Shown here in pieces: positions 14,599 to 20,883 of a stretch of 24,765 nucleotides of DNA. The first letter of the stretch is position 1; the number at the start of each line of letters is the position of its first letter. Location of the stretch: the IMG/VR virus record IMGVR_UViG_3300034375_009424, positions 1 through 24,765 of that record; one strand, written 5' to 3'. The stretch comes from a virus. A model generated the notes under the pieces. That model saw only the letters and a program-made list of their open reading frames with translations, did not search any database and was not told the DNA's origin. The position numbers and the translations under genes were made by a program.

Positions 14599-15306
14599 TC
14601 AGGGTACCTGGGTGCCGAGTTGCTGCAGAACGGAACTGGACGCAAGGTTCTGCGGAGCAGTCAGGTTCTGGATAGCCGTATTTAATAACGACTGAGCCGT
14701 ATTGTATCCAGATGCGACTCGCTGACGTTGAATATCCCCAAGGGAACTCAGTTCCTGTCGTTTTATGCCGCCACCAACTTCTAGTTCAGCCTGCTGCAAT
14801 CCGGCACCCAATTCCATCTGCCGGATAGCAGATTGAATTTGACCTTCTAAAGCTTTTAAAGCACGTTCACGAGCACCGAGTTCTTCTAATTCAGAACTGC
14901 GCCCGGCTCGAATTTGACCGTAGACGTCTTCAGCAGACGGCCCAGAATCTAAACCAAAAAATCGACCGAAACGTTGACGAGCTCGTTCCTGCTCAATCAA
15001 TCGAGGAATCAGATCCTCGCTAAGAATCGCTTTAGAACCAGGAGCGTCGGAAGTGTCGGGTAGTCGGCCACGCAAAGCCGAAACTAAATCCGGAACTGAG
15101 GCGCCGACCGCCGAACTTAACAGAGGTGCGACGATATTCTGCCGGTTAAATCCAGGCGGTGTGGCAGGAGCGGCACTCGCCGCCTGACTTTGTAAAATAC
15201 TTTGAATTACAGCAGGCGCTACATTAGCTGCAGTAAGCTGCGTAGCTAAATTAACTAGCCCACCTGCTGCGGGCGCTGCTGCGGGCGCGGCGGCTAAAGC
15301 AACCAT
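14599..15306 (-). CDS. Ala-rich putative virion protein with coiled coil
   Basis: The 235-residue product opens with an Ala/Pro-rich hydrophobic stretch (1-20, 20 of the first 50 residues being Ala), a Ser/Asp-rich middle, then a long Glu/Gln/Arg helical region (about 125-215) likely to form a coiled coil. No enzyme motif. It shares the hydrophobic-then-helical plan of the 247-aa protein two genes downstream. Start ATG at 15306 follows the previous stop by three bases. Confidence 0.6.
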   Translation of the reverse strand: MVALAAAPAAAPAAGGLVNLATQLTAANVAPAVIQSILQSQAASAAPATPPGFNRQNIVAPLLSSAVGASVPDLVSALRGRLPDTSDAPGSKAILSEDLIPRLIEQERARQRFGRFFGLDSGPSAEDVYGQIRAGRSSELEELGARERALKALEGQIQSAIRQMELGAGLQQAELEVGGGIKRQELSSLGDIQRQRVASGYNTAQSLLNTAIQNLTAPQNLASSSVLQQLGTQVP

Positions 15307-15309
15307 TAC

Positions 15310-15546
15310 TTATTGACCTCCCGGATTGTCATACTGAGTGCCCGAAAGAGCCATTTTCTTATTTGATTTTACTTGATCTTCTGGGTTATTAGCAGCAACC
15401 GTATTCTGCAATTGTTCCGGCGAAGGTAATGCAGATGTCTGAGGGAACGTAGAAGCAATATACATTTTTAAAAAACTACTAGGATCTAAATCCGGCGCAT
15501 AGCGTCGAACGTCCCGTTCCTTCAGTTGTTGTTCCCTTGAGTTCAT
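15310..15546 (-). CDS. Unknown 78-aa protein
   Basis: Not recognised. The first 20 residues are charged (REQQLKERDVRRYAPDLDP), and the rest is Ser/Pro/Asn-rich and probably disordered. The ATG at 15546 overlaps the upstream stop by one base (TGATG). It is part of the virion-like operon. Confidence 0.55.
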   Translation of the reverse strand: MNSREQQLKERDVRRYAPDLDPSSFLKMYIASTFPQTSALPSPEQLQNTVAANNPEDQVKSNKKMALSGTQYDNPGGQ

Positions 15547-16049
15547 CAGAGGAGAGCCTGGAACGCCATGCTGGGCGGAATGTTGTTAGAAGCGGGGGCG
15601 TTCAGCATTGAGTATTGACCGCCGTGATTAGGCAAATCAAATTCAGCAGGACGCTGGCGACTTAAATACTCAGCACCTTCATCTCCCTGTTGCGTCAGAT
15701 TTTGGATATACGCCAAGAACACATCGACAAGCGACGGGTCTTCCAGAATCGCCGCCACAAGCTCTTCAACTTCATCAGCAGCATTTTCGTCGACAACACC
15801 AGCTTGAAGACGTCGCTCCAGCTGCACTTTCATTTCAGGCTGGGATGTGTCCGGATACGCGTTTAACGAGCGAGTAGGTTGCGTCATCATCCCGTCACCC
15901 TCCATGCCAGGCATCGGGGGCGCAGCACGGTAATAACTCTTGAGCACTGTGGCAACCATTGGAGTCGCAGCAGCACGCTCAGCAGACGTGCGGGGAACAG
16001 GCAAACCCAGTACACGAGCCGCTAATGCGTAATCGGAATCTGAGAACAT
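15546..16049 (-). CDS. Unknown 167-aa acidic protein, probably structural
   Basis: Not recognised. The N-terminus (SDYALAARVLGLPVPRTSAE) looks helical, the centre is Met/Pro-rich, residues about 80-118 are acidic helices (ADEVEELVAAILEDPSLV), and the C-terminus is Pro/Asn-rich. It overlaps the XRE-type gene by 28 bases at its start, so the two are likely translated from one message. Confidence 0.55.
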   Translation of the reverse strand: MFSDSDYALAARVLGLPVPRTSAERAAATPMVATVLKSYYRAAPPMPGMEGDGMMTQPTRSLNAYPDTSQPEMKVQLERRLQAGVVDENAADEVEELVAAILEDPSLVDVFLAYIQNLTQQGDEGAEYLSRQRPAEFDLPNHGGQYSMLNAPASNNIPPSMAFQALL

Positions 16050-16312
16050 GAACTAGCGGCTACGTCTTCTTCTTCCATTTTAGTACGAAGCTTCAAGATT
16101 TCGCCGGGTTGCACCTCTAGTACGATGCAGATCTTTTCTAGCACCTCGGGGCTTGGAATATAAAATTCGTCCAAACAGATGTTTCGGGTTGTAGTCGGGG
16201 ACAAATCTGCTATTTTGCTTAAGCGAAAAGACGTGATGCCACGCTCGACCAAAATCTCGTCGAGACGATTAATTAAACGCTTTTCTGACGGACGAGAGCT
16301 GTAGTAGGGCAC
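16022..16312 (-). CDS. XRE/Cro-type helix-turn-helix regulator
   Basis: The 96-residue protein carries one HTH_XRE domain at about residues 14-75: LDEILVERGITSFRLSKIAD (helices 1-2), LSPTTTRNI (recognition helix), IPSPEVLEKICIVLEVQPGEI (helices 4-5). Such proteins bind operator DNA as dimers. It may regulate the virion genes downstream of it or repress a competing phage. The start is GTG at 16312 without a Shine-Dalgarno sequence. The 35-base gap upstream holds AT-rich sequence with TAACT and AGTTA arms (18 apart), only weakly suggestive of an operator. Confidence 0.8.
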   Translation of the reverse strand: MPYYSSRPSEKRLINRLDEILVERGITSFRLSKIADLSPTTTRNICLDEFYIPSPEVLEKICIVLEVQPGEILKLRTKMEEEDVAASSCSQIPITH

Positions 16313-16347
16313 GGCCAGTATCTAACTAATATAAGTATTTTATCAAG

Positions 16348-17112
16348 TTAAAAACCTAAATTTTTAGCTCGCACAAACTCAAGATTATAAGTCGTTAAAC
16401 AAGAGGGAAACGCAGAATTGTTAAAAGGGTTCTTATAAGGTTTACCTTCAACGTGACCCTGCCACGCCTCGGACCATTTGGCGTGCATGTAAGTTTTATT
16501 GAGTTCGTGTGCCATGTGAATTCGATTAGCTAATTCAGGTTCGGACCTCCAAGTTTGAGAGCCGTCGTCATACGAACCGGTCAACTCCCCGTGGTAATAA
16601 GGAACGCCAACAGACATAACGCGTTTAAAATCATCGTGTTGAAAACGCATCCCCCAATCAAGATCTTCACAGTAGGCAGGGTAAAGATTTTCATCAAACA
16701 ACCCGTATTTTTGTACTGCCCAGTCTTTGAGTAAGAAAACGTCCCACGCTCCGTTATCGCCGTGCACCACACCGGCTTCTTTGTCTTGAGCCGCATCGTG
16801 CATAGCCTCAAGAAACCCAGGAGTGAACATTACGTCATGATTTACGATGAGCCAATAAGGCGCATCCATAAAACATTTAATGGTTAGATTCCAATAACCA
16901 GAACAGCCGACGTTTGCCGGCAAATGACACACCTTCACGTTTTTGACATACTTATGTGGGATTTTTTTTAATGCGTCTAATTCTTCGGTTATTTGATCTC
17001 GTCCGTTATTGTTAAAAACAACAAAAGTATCTACAGGATAATCTATGCTGTAAAAAAGCCTATAAACCCAATGAGGGGCATTAACAACGCCGGTGCTGAT
17101 GACAGGGATCAT
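16348..17112 (-). CDS. GT2-like (GT-A fold) glycosyltransferase
   Basis: The 254-residue protein fits an inverting GT-A enzyme of the GT2 type. FVVFNNNGRD (30-39) follows the first strand; NVGCSGYWNLTIK (67-79) resembles the N-x-G-x-xx-x-N loop; WLIVNHDVMFTPGFLEAM (87-104) contains the metal-binding HDV (92-94) in place of DxD; AYCEDLDWGMRFQ (146-158) supplies the acidic catalytic pair after it. Substrate unknown. It is divergent from the FkbM-type methyltransferase across a 68-base gap, and the two could modify one glycan. Codon use is AT-rich. Confidence 0.8.
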   Translation of the reverse strand: MIPVISTGVVNAPHWVYRLFYSIDYPVDTFVVFNNNGRDQITEELDALKKIPHKYVKNVKVCHLPANVGCSGYWNLTIKCFMDAPYWLIVNHDVMFTPGFLEAMHDAAQDKEAGVVHGDNGAWDVFLLKDWAVQKYGLFDENLYPAYCEDLDWGMRFQHDDFKRVMSVGVPYYHGELTGSYDDGSQTWRSEPELANRIHMAHELNKTYMHAKWSEAWQGHVEGKPYKNPFNNSAFPSCLTTYNLEFVRAKNLGF

Positions 17113-17150
17113 AAAAAATCTGCTAATGCTGCCATAGTAGCTTAAAATCG

Positions 17151-17159
17151 TGCTATCTT
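17151..17159 (+). promoter_or_regulatory. Possible extended -10 promoter of the FkbM-type gene
   Basis: TG (17151-17152), one base, TATCTT (17154-17159) resembles an extended -10 element (4 of 6 in the hexamer), 21 bases before the ATG at 17181. No clear -35. Confidence 0.3.
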
Positions 17160-17180
17160 ACTGACACAAACAAAAAAAAC

Positions 17181-17897
17181 ATGACAAAGTTTCTTTGGAG
17201 TCCGCAGAGTAAATCAATAATCCCTGTGCAACAGCCTGCGTTCTTAATGAACGAGGATGAATCCGGCCTGTGCCAAATGTTCCGCGTAGGAATCCCCGAA
17301 CACGAACTAATTGAATTTTGTAAACAATTTGCCGATCCGTCAAAACGGTTTATTGACGGTGGAGCACACATGGGTGCATACAGTATTCTGCTGTCAGACT
17401 TGTTCGAACACGTCGATGCGTTCGAAGCTCAACGCCGCACATATTTTCAACTCTGCGGAAACATTTATCTAAACGAAAAAGCAAACATAACTCCACATAA
17501 TTTTGCTTTGACGAACCACGAGCACACTTACGGCGACACGACGCTGTACATCGTCAGCGATGATGGAGGCGGATCCTCAACAATCAAACCCGATTCAGAT
17601 AAAATCCAAGCAAAAGAGACCATAGAGACTATCCATATTGACAATTTCGAATGGTCTGATGTGGGTTTAATTAAATTGGATGTCGAAGGATCCGAATTAG
17701 AAGCTATTCAAGGTGCTCGCGAAACTTTAAAACGCTGCAAATTTCCGCCAATTTTATTCGAATCCAACGGACCAGGAGCTCATAATCAAAAACGTGCTGA
17801 ACTGTTCAAACACTTAATGACGGAGCTGCCGTATCAAGTCGGCAGCATTAGAGGCTTCGACAATATGTTTATTGCTGTTCGACAGGAAGCTGCATAA
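17181..17897 (+). CDS. FkbM-family SAM-dependent methyltransferase
   Basis: The 238-residue protein is a class I methyltransferase of the FkbM type, which usually O-methylates sugars or polyketides. Motifs: FIDGGAHMGAYS (57-68, SAM-binding glycine loop) and LIKLDVEGSELEAIQGA (163-179), the FkbM hallmark. In phages such genes often lie beside glycosyltransferases, as here (divergent GT2-like gene), so capping or methylating a glycan is the likely task. The ATG at 17181 has no Shine-Dalgarno sequence but an A-rich leader. The 3' end overlaps the convergent dCMP deaminase gene by 29 bases. Confidence 0.88.
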   Translation: MTKFLWSPQSKSIIPVQQPAFLMNEDESGLCQMFRVGIPEHELIEFCKQFADPSKRFIDGGAHMGAYSILLSDLFEHVDAFEAQRRTYFQLCGNIYLNEKANITPHNFALTNHEHTYGDTTLYIVSDDGGGSSTIKPDSDKIQAKETIETIHIDNFEWSDVGLIKLDVEGSELEAIQGARETLKRCKFPPILFESNGPGAHNQKRAELFKHLMTELPYQVGSIRGFDNMFIAVRQEAA

Positions 17898-18318
17898 TAT
17901 CCACGTCTGCTTCGCGCAGCATCTCGATCGACAGATTAAAGTTCGACAACCAGCGATCCGGTATCGGCAGATCAGGCACAACGATCCGCTGAATACCGGC
18001 CTGAATCATCAGCGTGGTGCAGTTGCTGCAAGGCAAAAAAGGCCAAACATAAACAGAAGCACCAAATAAATCAATACCGAATCTAGCAGCCTGCGCGACA
18101 ATGTTCGCCTCAGCGTGCACTATGCGCAGATACTTTTCCTCCCGATTGTTCAAACGCCCAGGCAGATCCGCAACACCCCTAGGCAATCCATTAAAACCGG
18201 TCGCAAGTACACGCCGATCTTTAACTGCGACAGCCCCGACTTTCGTCGACGGGTCACGGCTCCAGTCACTGACATGTTTAGCCAGGTCCAAAAACCGGCG
18301 GTCCCACTTCTCACTCAT
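17869..18318 (-). CDS. Deoxycytidylate (dCMP) deaminase
   Basis: The 149-residue enzyme converts dCMP to dUMP, feeding dTMP synthesis during phage replication. It has the DPSTKVGAVAV start of the fold (22-32), the zinc and catalytic HAE (His68, Glu70) and PCSNC (Cys97, Cys100), with IQRIVV after it. Length is typical of dCMP/ComE-type deaminases. ATG at 18318 overlaps the upstream stop as ATGA. Its end overlaps the FkbM-type gene on the other strand by 29 bases. No thymidylate synthase is in the window. Confidence 0.92.
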   Translation of the reverse strand: MSEKWDRRFLDLAKHVSDWSRDPSTKVGAVAVKDRRVLATGFNGLPRGVADLPGRLNNREEKYLRIVHAEANIVAQAARFGIDLFGASVYVWPFLPCSNCTTLMIQAGIQRIVVPDLPIPDRWLSNFNLSIEMLREADVDIMQLPVEQQ

Positions 18319-18692
18319 ACAAATGCGACTCGCTCAGCCTTGTCGTCATCACAAAGATACACCATTCCAGGCACCCACTCCTCAGTGTGCCCATTCGCCA
18401 ACTTAACGATGTAGCGCCACTGGGGCTTACCGTCCCTCCTTAATGTCTTCTTATACCCCATAACTTCGCCTTTCTTATTAGGTAACGACATACCAGCAGA
18501 ACACGTTCGCTTACCGATCATGTCGCCCACGGCAAACTTCATGTTGGGCTGTTCAGTTTTAGTCATCGAAATTCCGTTGTCTTCAAGGATTTTAAGTACT
18601 GCTGCCATTCTGGCTACAGAACTAAGCGTTTCTTCGTTGAACGATTCGTGCCAAAACTCGTGCAAACAAAGTTCAATCAGATGTCGTGACAC
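18315..18692 (-). CDS. Unknown protein with SH3-like C-terminal domain
   Basis: The product is about 125 residues from GTG at 18692. The N-terminal half is helical. The second half, KFAVGDMIGKRT, then GEVMGYKKT, WRYIVKLANGHTEEWVPGMV, has the GD-turn, central turn and VKLANGxxEEW strand pattern of a small SH3-like beta-barrel. A longer TTG start at 18710 is possible, but the GTG has GGGA upstream. It overlaps the zinc-ribbon gene and is coupled to dCMP deaminase by ATGA. Function unknown. Confidence 0.65.
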   Translation of the reverse strand: MSRHLIELCLHEFWHESFNEETLSSVARMAAVLKILEDNGISMTKTEQPNMKFAVGDMIGKRTCSAGMSLPNKKGEVMGYKKTLRRDGKPQWRYIVKLANGHTEEWVPGMVYLCDDDKAERVAFV

Positions 18693-18924
18693 GCTTGGAT
18701 TCCCGTTCAATGCGGGACTTACGCCGCCTCAGATTACAGATACCCCGATAGAAAAAGCCGAATGTGTCGGCTTCCGTAACGACGGCCCGTTTGCCACATA
18801 CGTCACAGACACCCATGCCAAACACCGCTTTCAGATTGCTCAACTCGCCGTACCGAAGCCCGCAGTCACGGCAACTGACTCTGGCTTTTTTAAGAATCTG
18901 TATGTTCTCCTGCGTAGGCTTCAT
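18673..18924 (-). CDS. Small zinc-ribbon-type protein
   Basis: The 83 residues (ATG at 18924) contain two CxxC pairs (Cys18/Cys21 and Cys40/Cys43) about 19 residues apart, the arrangement of a zinc ribbon, then an aromatic patch (TFGFFYRG) and a very basic C-terminus (LRRRKSRIERESKR). This fits a small nucleic-acid-binding protein or recombination-endonuclease-like fragment, but no nuclease motif is visible. A longer frame to 19071 overlaps the 79-aa gene and looks non-coding. Confidence 0.65.
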   Translation of the reverse strand: MKPTQENIQILKKARVSCRDCGLRYGELSNLKAVFGMGVCDVCGKRAVVTEADTFGFFYRGICNLRRRKSRIERESKRVTTSD

Positions 18925-19129
18925 CCGAGACACTGAGCAAATACGGAACAGTAATATAGCAATCTGTGCTGTCCAGATCAGCTTTGGCGCTATGGTGTAA
19001 TTCTTGAGTCCATTCTGCGATCGATTGGATCGCCCGAATAGCCTCAGGCACATACACCTGCCATCTGTCATCTTCGTAAAACTTGCCGATGTCCACGGCT
19101 ACTCGAACGATCAGAGGGTGCGTGCTCAT
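18890..19129 (-). CDS. Unknown 79-aa protein downstream of the tRNA
   Basis: Not recognised. The sequence is mixed, with a strand-like start (LIVRVAVDIG), a helical centre (EAIRAIQSIAEWTQELHHSA) and an acidic tail. Its start lies 21 bases after the tRNA 3' end, so it is probably on the same primary transcript. It overlaps the zinc-ribbon gene by 35 bases. No Shine-Dalgarno sequence. Confidence 0.6.
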   Translation of the reverse strand: MSTHPLIVRVAVDIGKFYEDDRWQVYVPEAIRAIQSIAEWTQELHHSAKADLDSTDCYITVPYLLSVSDEAYAGEHTDS

Positions 19130-19150
19130 GTTGATCTGGATTTAAAGAGG

Positions 19151-19224
19151 TCCCGGCGGGCGGATTCGAACCGCCGACTGCTCGATTTTAAATCGAGAAC
19201 CTCATTCCGCTGGGTCACGCCGGG
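19151..19224 (-). tRNA. tRNA with anticodon UAA (reads UUA, Leu by code) and short variable loop
   Basis: The 74-base minus-strand cloverleaf has a perfect 7-bp acceptor stem (CCCGGCG with CGCCGGG), U8, a 3-bp D stem (ACC/GGT) with A14 and GG, a 5-bp anticodon stem (CTCGA/TCGAG) around TTTAAAA, and a perfect T arm (GGCGG, TTCGAAT, CCGCC). Position 34-36 is TAA, which reads UUA. The discriminator is A; CCA is not encoded (the 3' bases are CCT). The variable loop is only five bases (CAGTC), whereas bacterial leucine tRNAs have a long variable arm. So charging by LeuRS is uncertain. Confidence 0.92.
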
Positions 19225-19685
19225 GTGTCATCATAATACCTCGGATTCGGCTGACCGCCGCGAAAAGTCTTTTTTAATCGTTGACCGTATTTGCCTGCGC
19301 ATTTTTTAGAACAGAAAGGGCCTGCTTTTTTCTGCTTCACTTGATTACCTCGTACGTCACGCATAGGTTTATAAAACGAGGTGCGGCACTCGGGGCATAC
19401 AAAATAAGCTTCTTCGGGTTTTCTTAGTGCCGCAGACTTTAACGAGTTATCAGACCGGGATAAAACTTGCAGGTTAGATAAACAGTTATTTGTAAAATCT
19501 CCATCTATATGATCACATGTTTCATCTTCCAACAAAGCTCTTCCTAGCTTTTGCTCAAGTAAATACTTTGGATAACTTACAGTTTTTCGTTTGCCGTTTT
19601 CGTAGAGGATGACATGCTGCCTACCGTCTTTACGAGTGTAAGGACCATAAACTTTCAGTTCACCACTCGGGCGCTCGTTCAGCAT
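19215..19685 (-). CDS. HNH endonuclease with C-terminal zinc-finger pair, probably homing type
   Basis: The 156-residue protein has an N-terminal sheet of type VYGPYTRKDGRQHVILYENG, then the HNH motif CDHIDGDFTNNCLSNLQVLS (57-76; His59, Asp61 and Asn67 as key residues), then Cys97/Cys100 and Cys125/Cys129, a likely zinc-binding finger. Free-standing phage HNH proteins of this shape nick or cut DNA and spread as homing genes. Start ATG at 19685 is chosen over a longer frame (to 19823) that overlaps the upstream gene. The TGA stop lies in the tRNA acceptor stem (shared bases 19215-19224). Confidence 0.85.
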   Translation of the reverse strand: MLNERPSGELKVYGPYTRKDGRQHVILYENGKRKTVSYPKYLLEQKLGRALLEDETCDHIDGDFTNNCLSNLQVLSRSDNSLKSAALRKPEEAYFVCPECRTSFYKPMRDVRGNQVKQKKAGPFCSKKCAGKYGQRLKKTFRGGQPNPRYYDDTPA

Positions 19686-19723
19686 ACTCCCACGACACAG
19701 AGGCAAGCAGCATCGTAACACTA

Positions 19724-19939
19724 CTAAACTAACAGCCGCCCTTCTCCGATCGCCTTCCTCACAAAATACAGTTCCTTCTCGGGCGCCAAGTGCCAAGAAC
19801 TTACATAGCATTCGTCGCCCCACACGCTCTTGATTACTACCGAATCCCCGTCAGTATGGTTTGCGCTAGTTACGTACTTGGCAATATCCACGCCTGAAAG
19901 ATCTACTTCCTTGACGTCGGAGTTTGGTTTCCTTATCAT
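19724..19939 (-). CDS. Unknown 71-aa protein
   Basis: Not recognised. It is mixed charge, with an SVVIKSVWGDECYVSSW core that looks beta-stranded and a short C-terminal helix. A frame reaching 20029 crosses the promoter and start of the plus-strand operon, so the internal ATG at 19939 is preferred. The plus-strand promoter overlaps its first codons. No strong Shine-Dalgarno sequence. Confidence 0.5.
   Translation of the reverse strand: MIRKPNSDVKEVDLSGVDIAKYVTSANHTDGDSVVIKSVWGDECYVSSWHLAPEKELYFVRKAIGEGRLLV
19911..19939 (+). promoter_or_regulatory. Sigma70-type promoter of the plus-strand operon
   Basis: TTGACG (19911-19916, 5 of 6 of TTGACA), a spacer of exactly 17 bases and TATCAT (19934-19939, 5 of 6 of TATAAT) lie 26 bases before the methyltransferase ATG. 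It is the best promoter match I saw in the window. It overlaps the 5' end of the divergent 71-aa gene. Confidence 0.7.
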
Positions 19940-19965
19940 ACTGATATCACTAAGCTGATGGCTCC

Positions 19966-20583
19966 ATGCCTCACAGTCTAGATCCGAAATATAGCATCCA
20001 CAACGACTGGGTCCAAAACTTCCTGGCATCCTGGGAACTCATCAACAAAACGCCCCAAGCATCAGAACTCCAATTTAGCCCATCTGCTAGACGTTTAATC
20101 GTCGAGATTGGCATTTATGAGGGTGCGTCGACAGTTTGGTTCTCCGACAACCTGCTCGAACACCCCGACAGCAGATTGATCAGTATCGACCCGTTCACCG
20201 GCTCCCAAGAACAGATTAACGACCCCCGGCAGCATCCCACGCTGTCCCAGATCGAATTCACCGCCAGATCCAACGTCGCCAAATCTAAACACGCCGGCAA
20301 GGTCCGCATCGAAAAGGGCTGCTCGTGGGACCTCTACCCGAACCTCAAGGCCGAACTCACACAAGGCATAGACATCCTGTATATTGACGGTGCTCACGAC
20401 AGCACCTCAGTCATGCGTGACATTGCTCTGTACGCGCCCCATGTCAAATCAGGCGGCGCTATCCTATTCGACGACTACGGCGCTGAGTCTGTGCGCATTT
20501 CCGTAGATGCAGCCGTTAGTACATTCCTTTCTCTTGAAAAAGGTGTACTGTGTCCCTGGCAGCTCTGGACCGTCAAAAAATGA
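19966..20583 (+). CDS. Class I SAM-dependent methyltransferase (Methyltransf_24 type)
   Basis: The 205-residue protein has the SAM-binding loop VEIGIYEGASTVW (46-58), LISIDPFTGS (71-80) with the acidic residue of motif II, IDILYIDGAHD (135-145) as motif IV and GGAILFDDYG (163-172). This matches the Methyltransf_24 / cephalosporin-hydroxylase-related group common in glycan and natural-product clusters; acceptor unknown. It starts a plus-strand operon with its own promoter. C/G-ending codons are more frequent than in the FkbM-type gene (32 versus 22 G+C bases in hand-counted 60-base samples), suggesting a different source. Its TGA overlaps the ATG of the next tiny gene. Confidence 0.85.
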   Translation: MPHSLDPKYSIHNDWVQNFLASWELINKTPQASELQFSPSARRLIVEIGIYEGASTVWFSDNLLEHPDSRLISIDPFTGSQEQINDPRQHPTLSQIEFTARSNVAKSKHAGKVRIEKGCSWDLYPNLKAELTQGIDILYIDGAHDSTSVMRDIALYAPHVKSGGAILFDDYGAESVRISVDAAVSTFLSLEKGVLCPWQLWTVKK

Positions 20584-20669
20584 CCCTCCAAATGCTCCTT
20601 ATCACATTCATCATCTATACAATCCTCTGTATTTTATTTTTCTGGCTCGCATCTAAAATCCTACCTTGA
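20580..20669 (+). CDS. 29-aa single-pass membrane microprotein
   Basis: An ATG overlapping the methyltransferase stop (ATGA at 20580) opens a 29-codon frame ending with TGA at 20667. Residues 3-24 form one hydrophobic, aromatic helix (for instance ITFIIYTILCILFFWLA) followed by SKILP, so a Lys flanks the cytoplasmic or interfacial end. Translational coupling and clean fit between the neighbours (7 bases before the next ATG) support a real gene. Function unknown; a membrane anchor, lysis helper or superinfection factor are guesses. Confidence 0.55.
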   Translation: MTLQMLLITFIIYTILCILFFWLASKILP

Positions 20670-20676
20670 GATCCAA

Positions 20677-20883
20677 ATGAACCTGCCCGACCGAAATTCT
20701 TATCTAGAACAACGCGAAAATCGCCTTCAAGACACCATGAACGAGTACCTAGACGGAGAAGAGTACGACGCACTCGCAACTGCGATTATCAGTCATCTGC
20801 GTGCCGAATACCAGTACTACTCCGAGCGCTGCGGAAAAATCAAGCGCATTCTCGAACTACTTCAAACCGCGAGTGTCCAATGA
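20677..20883 (+). CDS. Unknown 68-aa helical protein
   Basis: Not recognised. It is highly charged and almost entirely helical by composition (YLEQRENRLQDTMNEYLDGE, then a second helix with Tyr/Arg/Leu). No membrane segment. Its stop overlaps the ATG of the next gene (ATGA at 20880), so the two are coupled. Confidence 0.65.
   Translation: MNLPDRNSYLEQRENRLQDTMNEYLDGEEYDALATAIISHLRAEYQYYSERCGKIKRILELLQTASVQ

Noticed and set aside
16313-16347. Inverted repeat TAACT/AGTTA upstream of the XRE gene as an operator
   Set aside because: Five-base arms spaced 18 apart in AT-rich DNA can easily occur by chance; noted in the gene entry only.
19151-19224. Suppressor tRNA reading the UAA stop
   Set aside because: The anticodon written 5' to 3' is UAA, which reads UUA; a UAA suppressor would need UUA.
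19686-19823. 46-residue N-terminal extension of the HNH protein
   Set aside because: It overlaps the upstream 71-aa gene, has Arg/Cys-rich non-coding character, and the ATG at 19685 starts the coherent domain.
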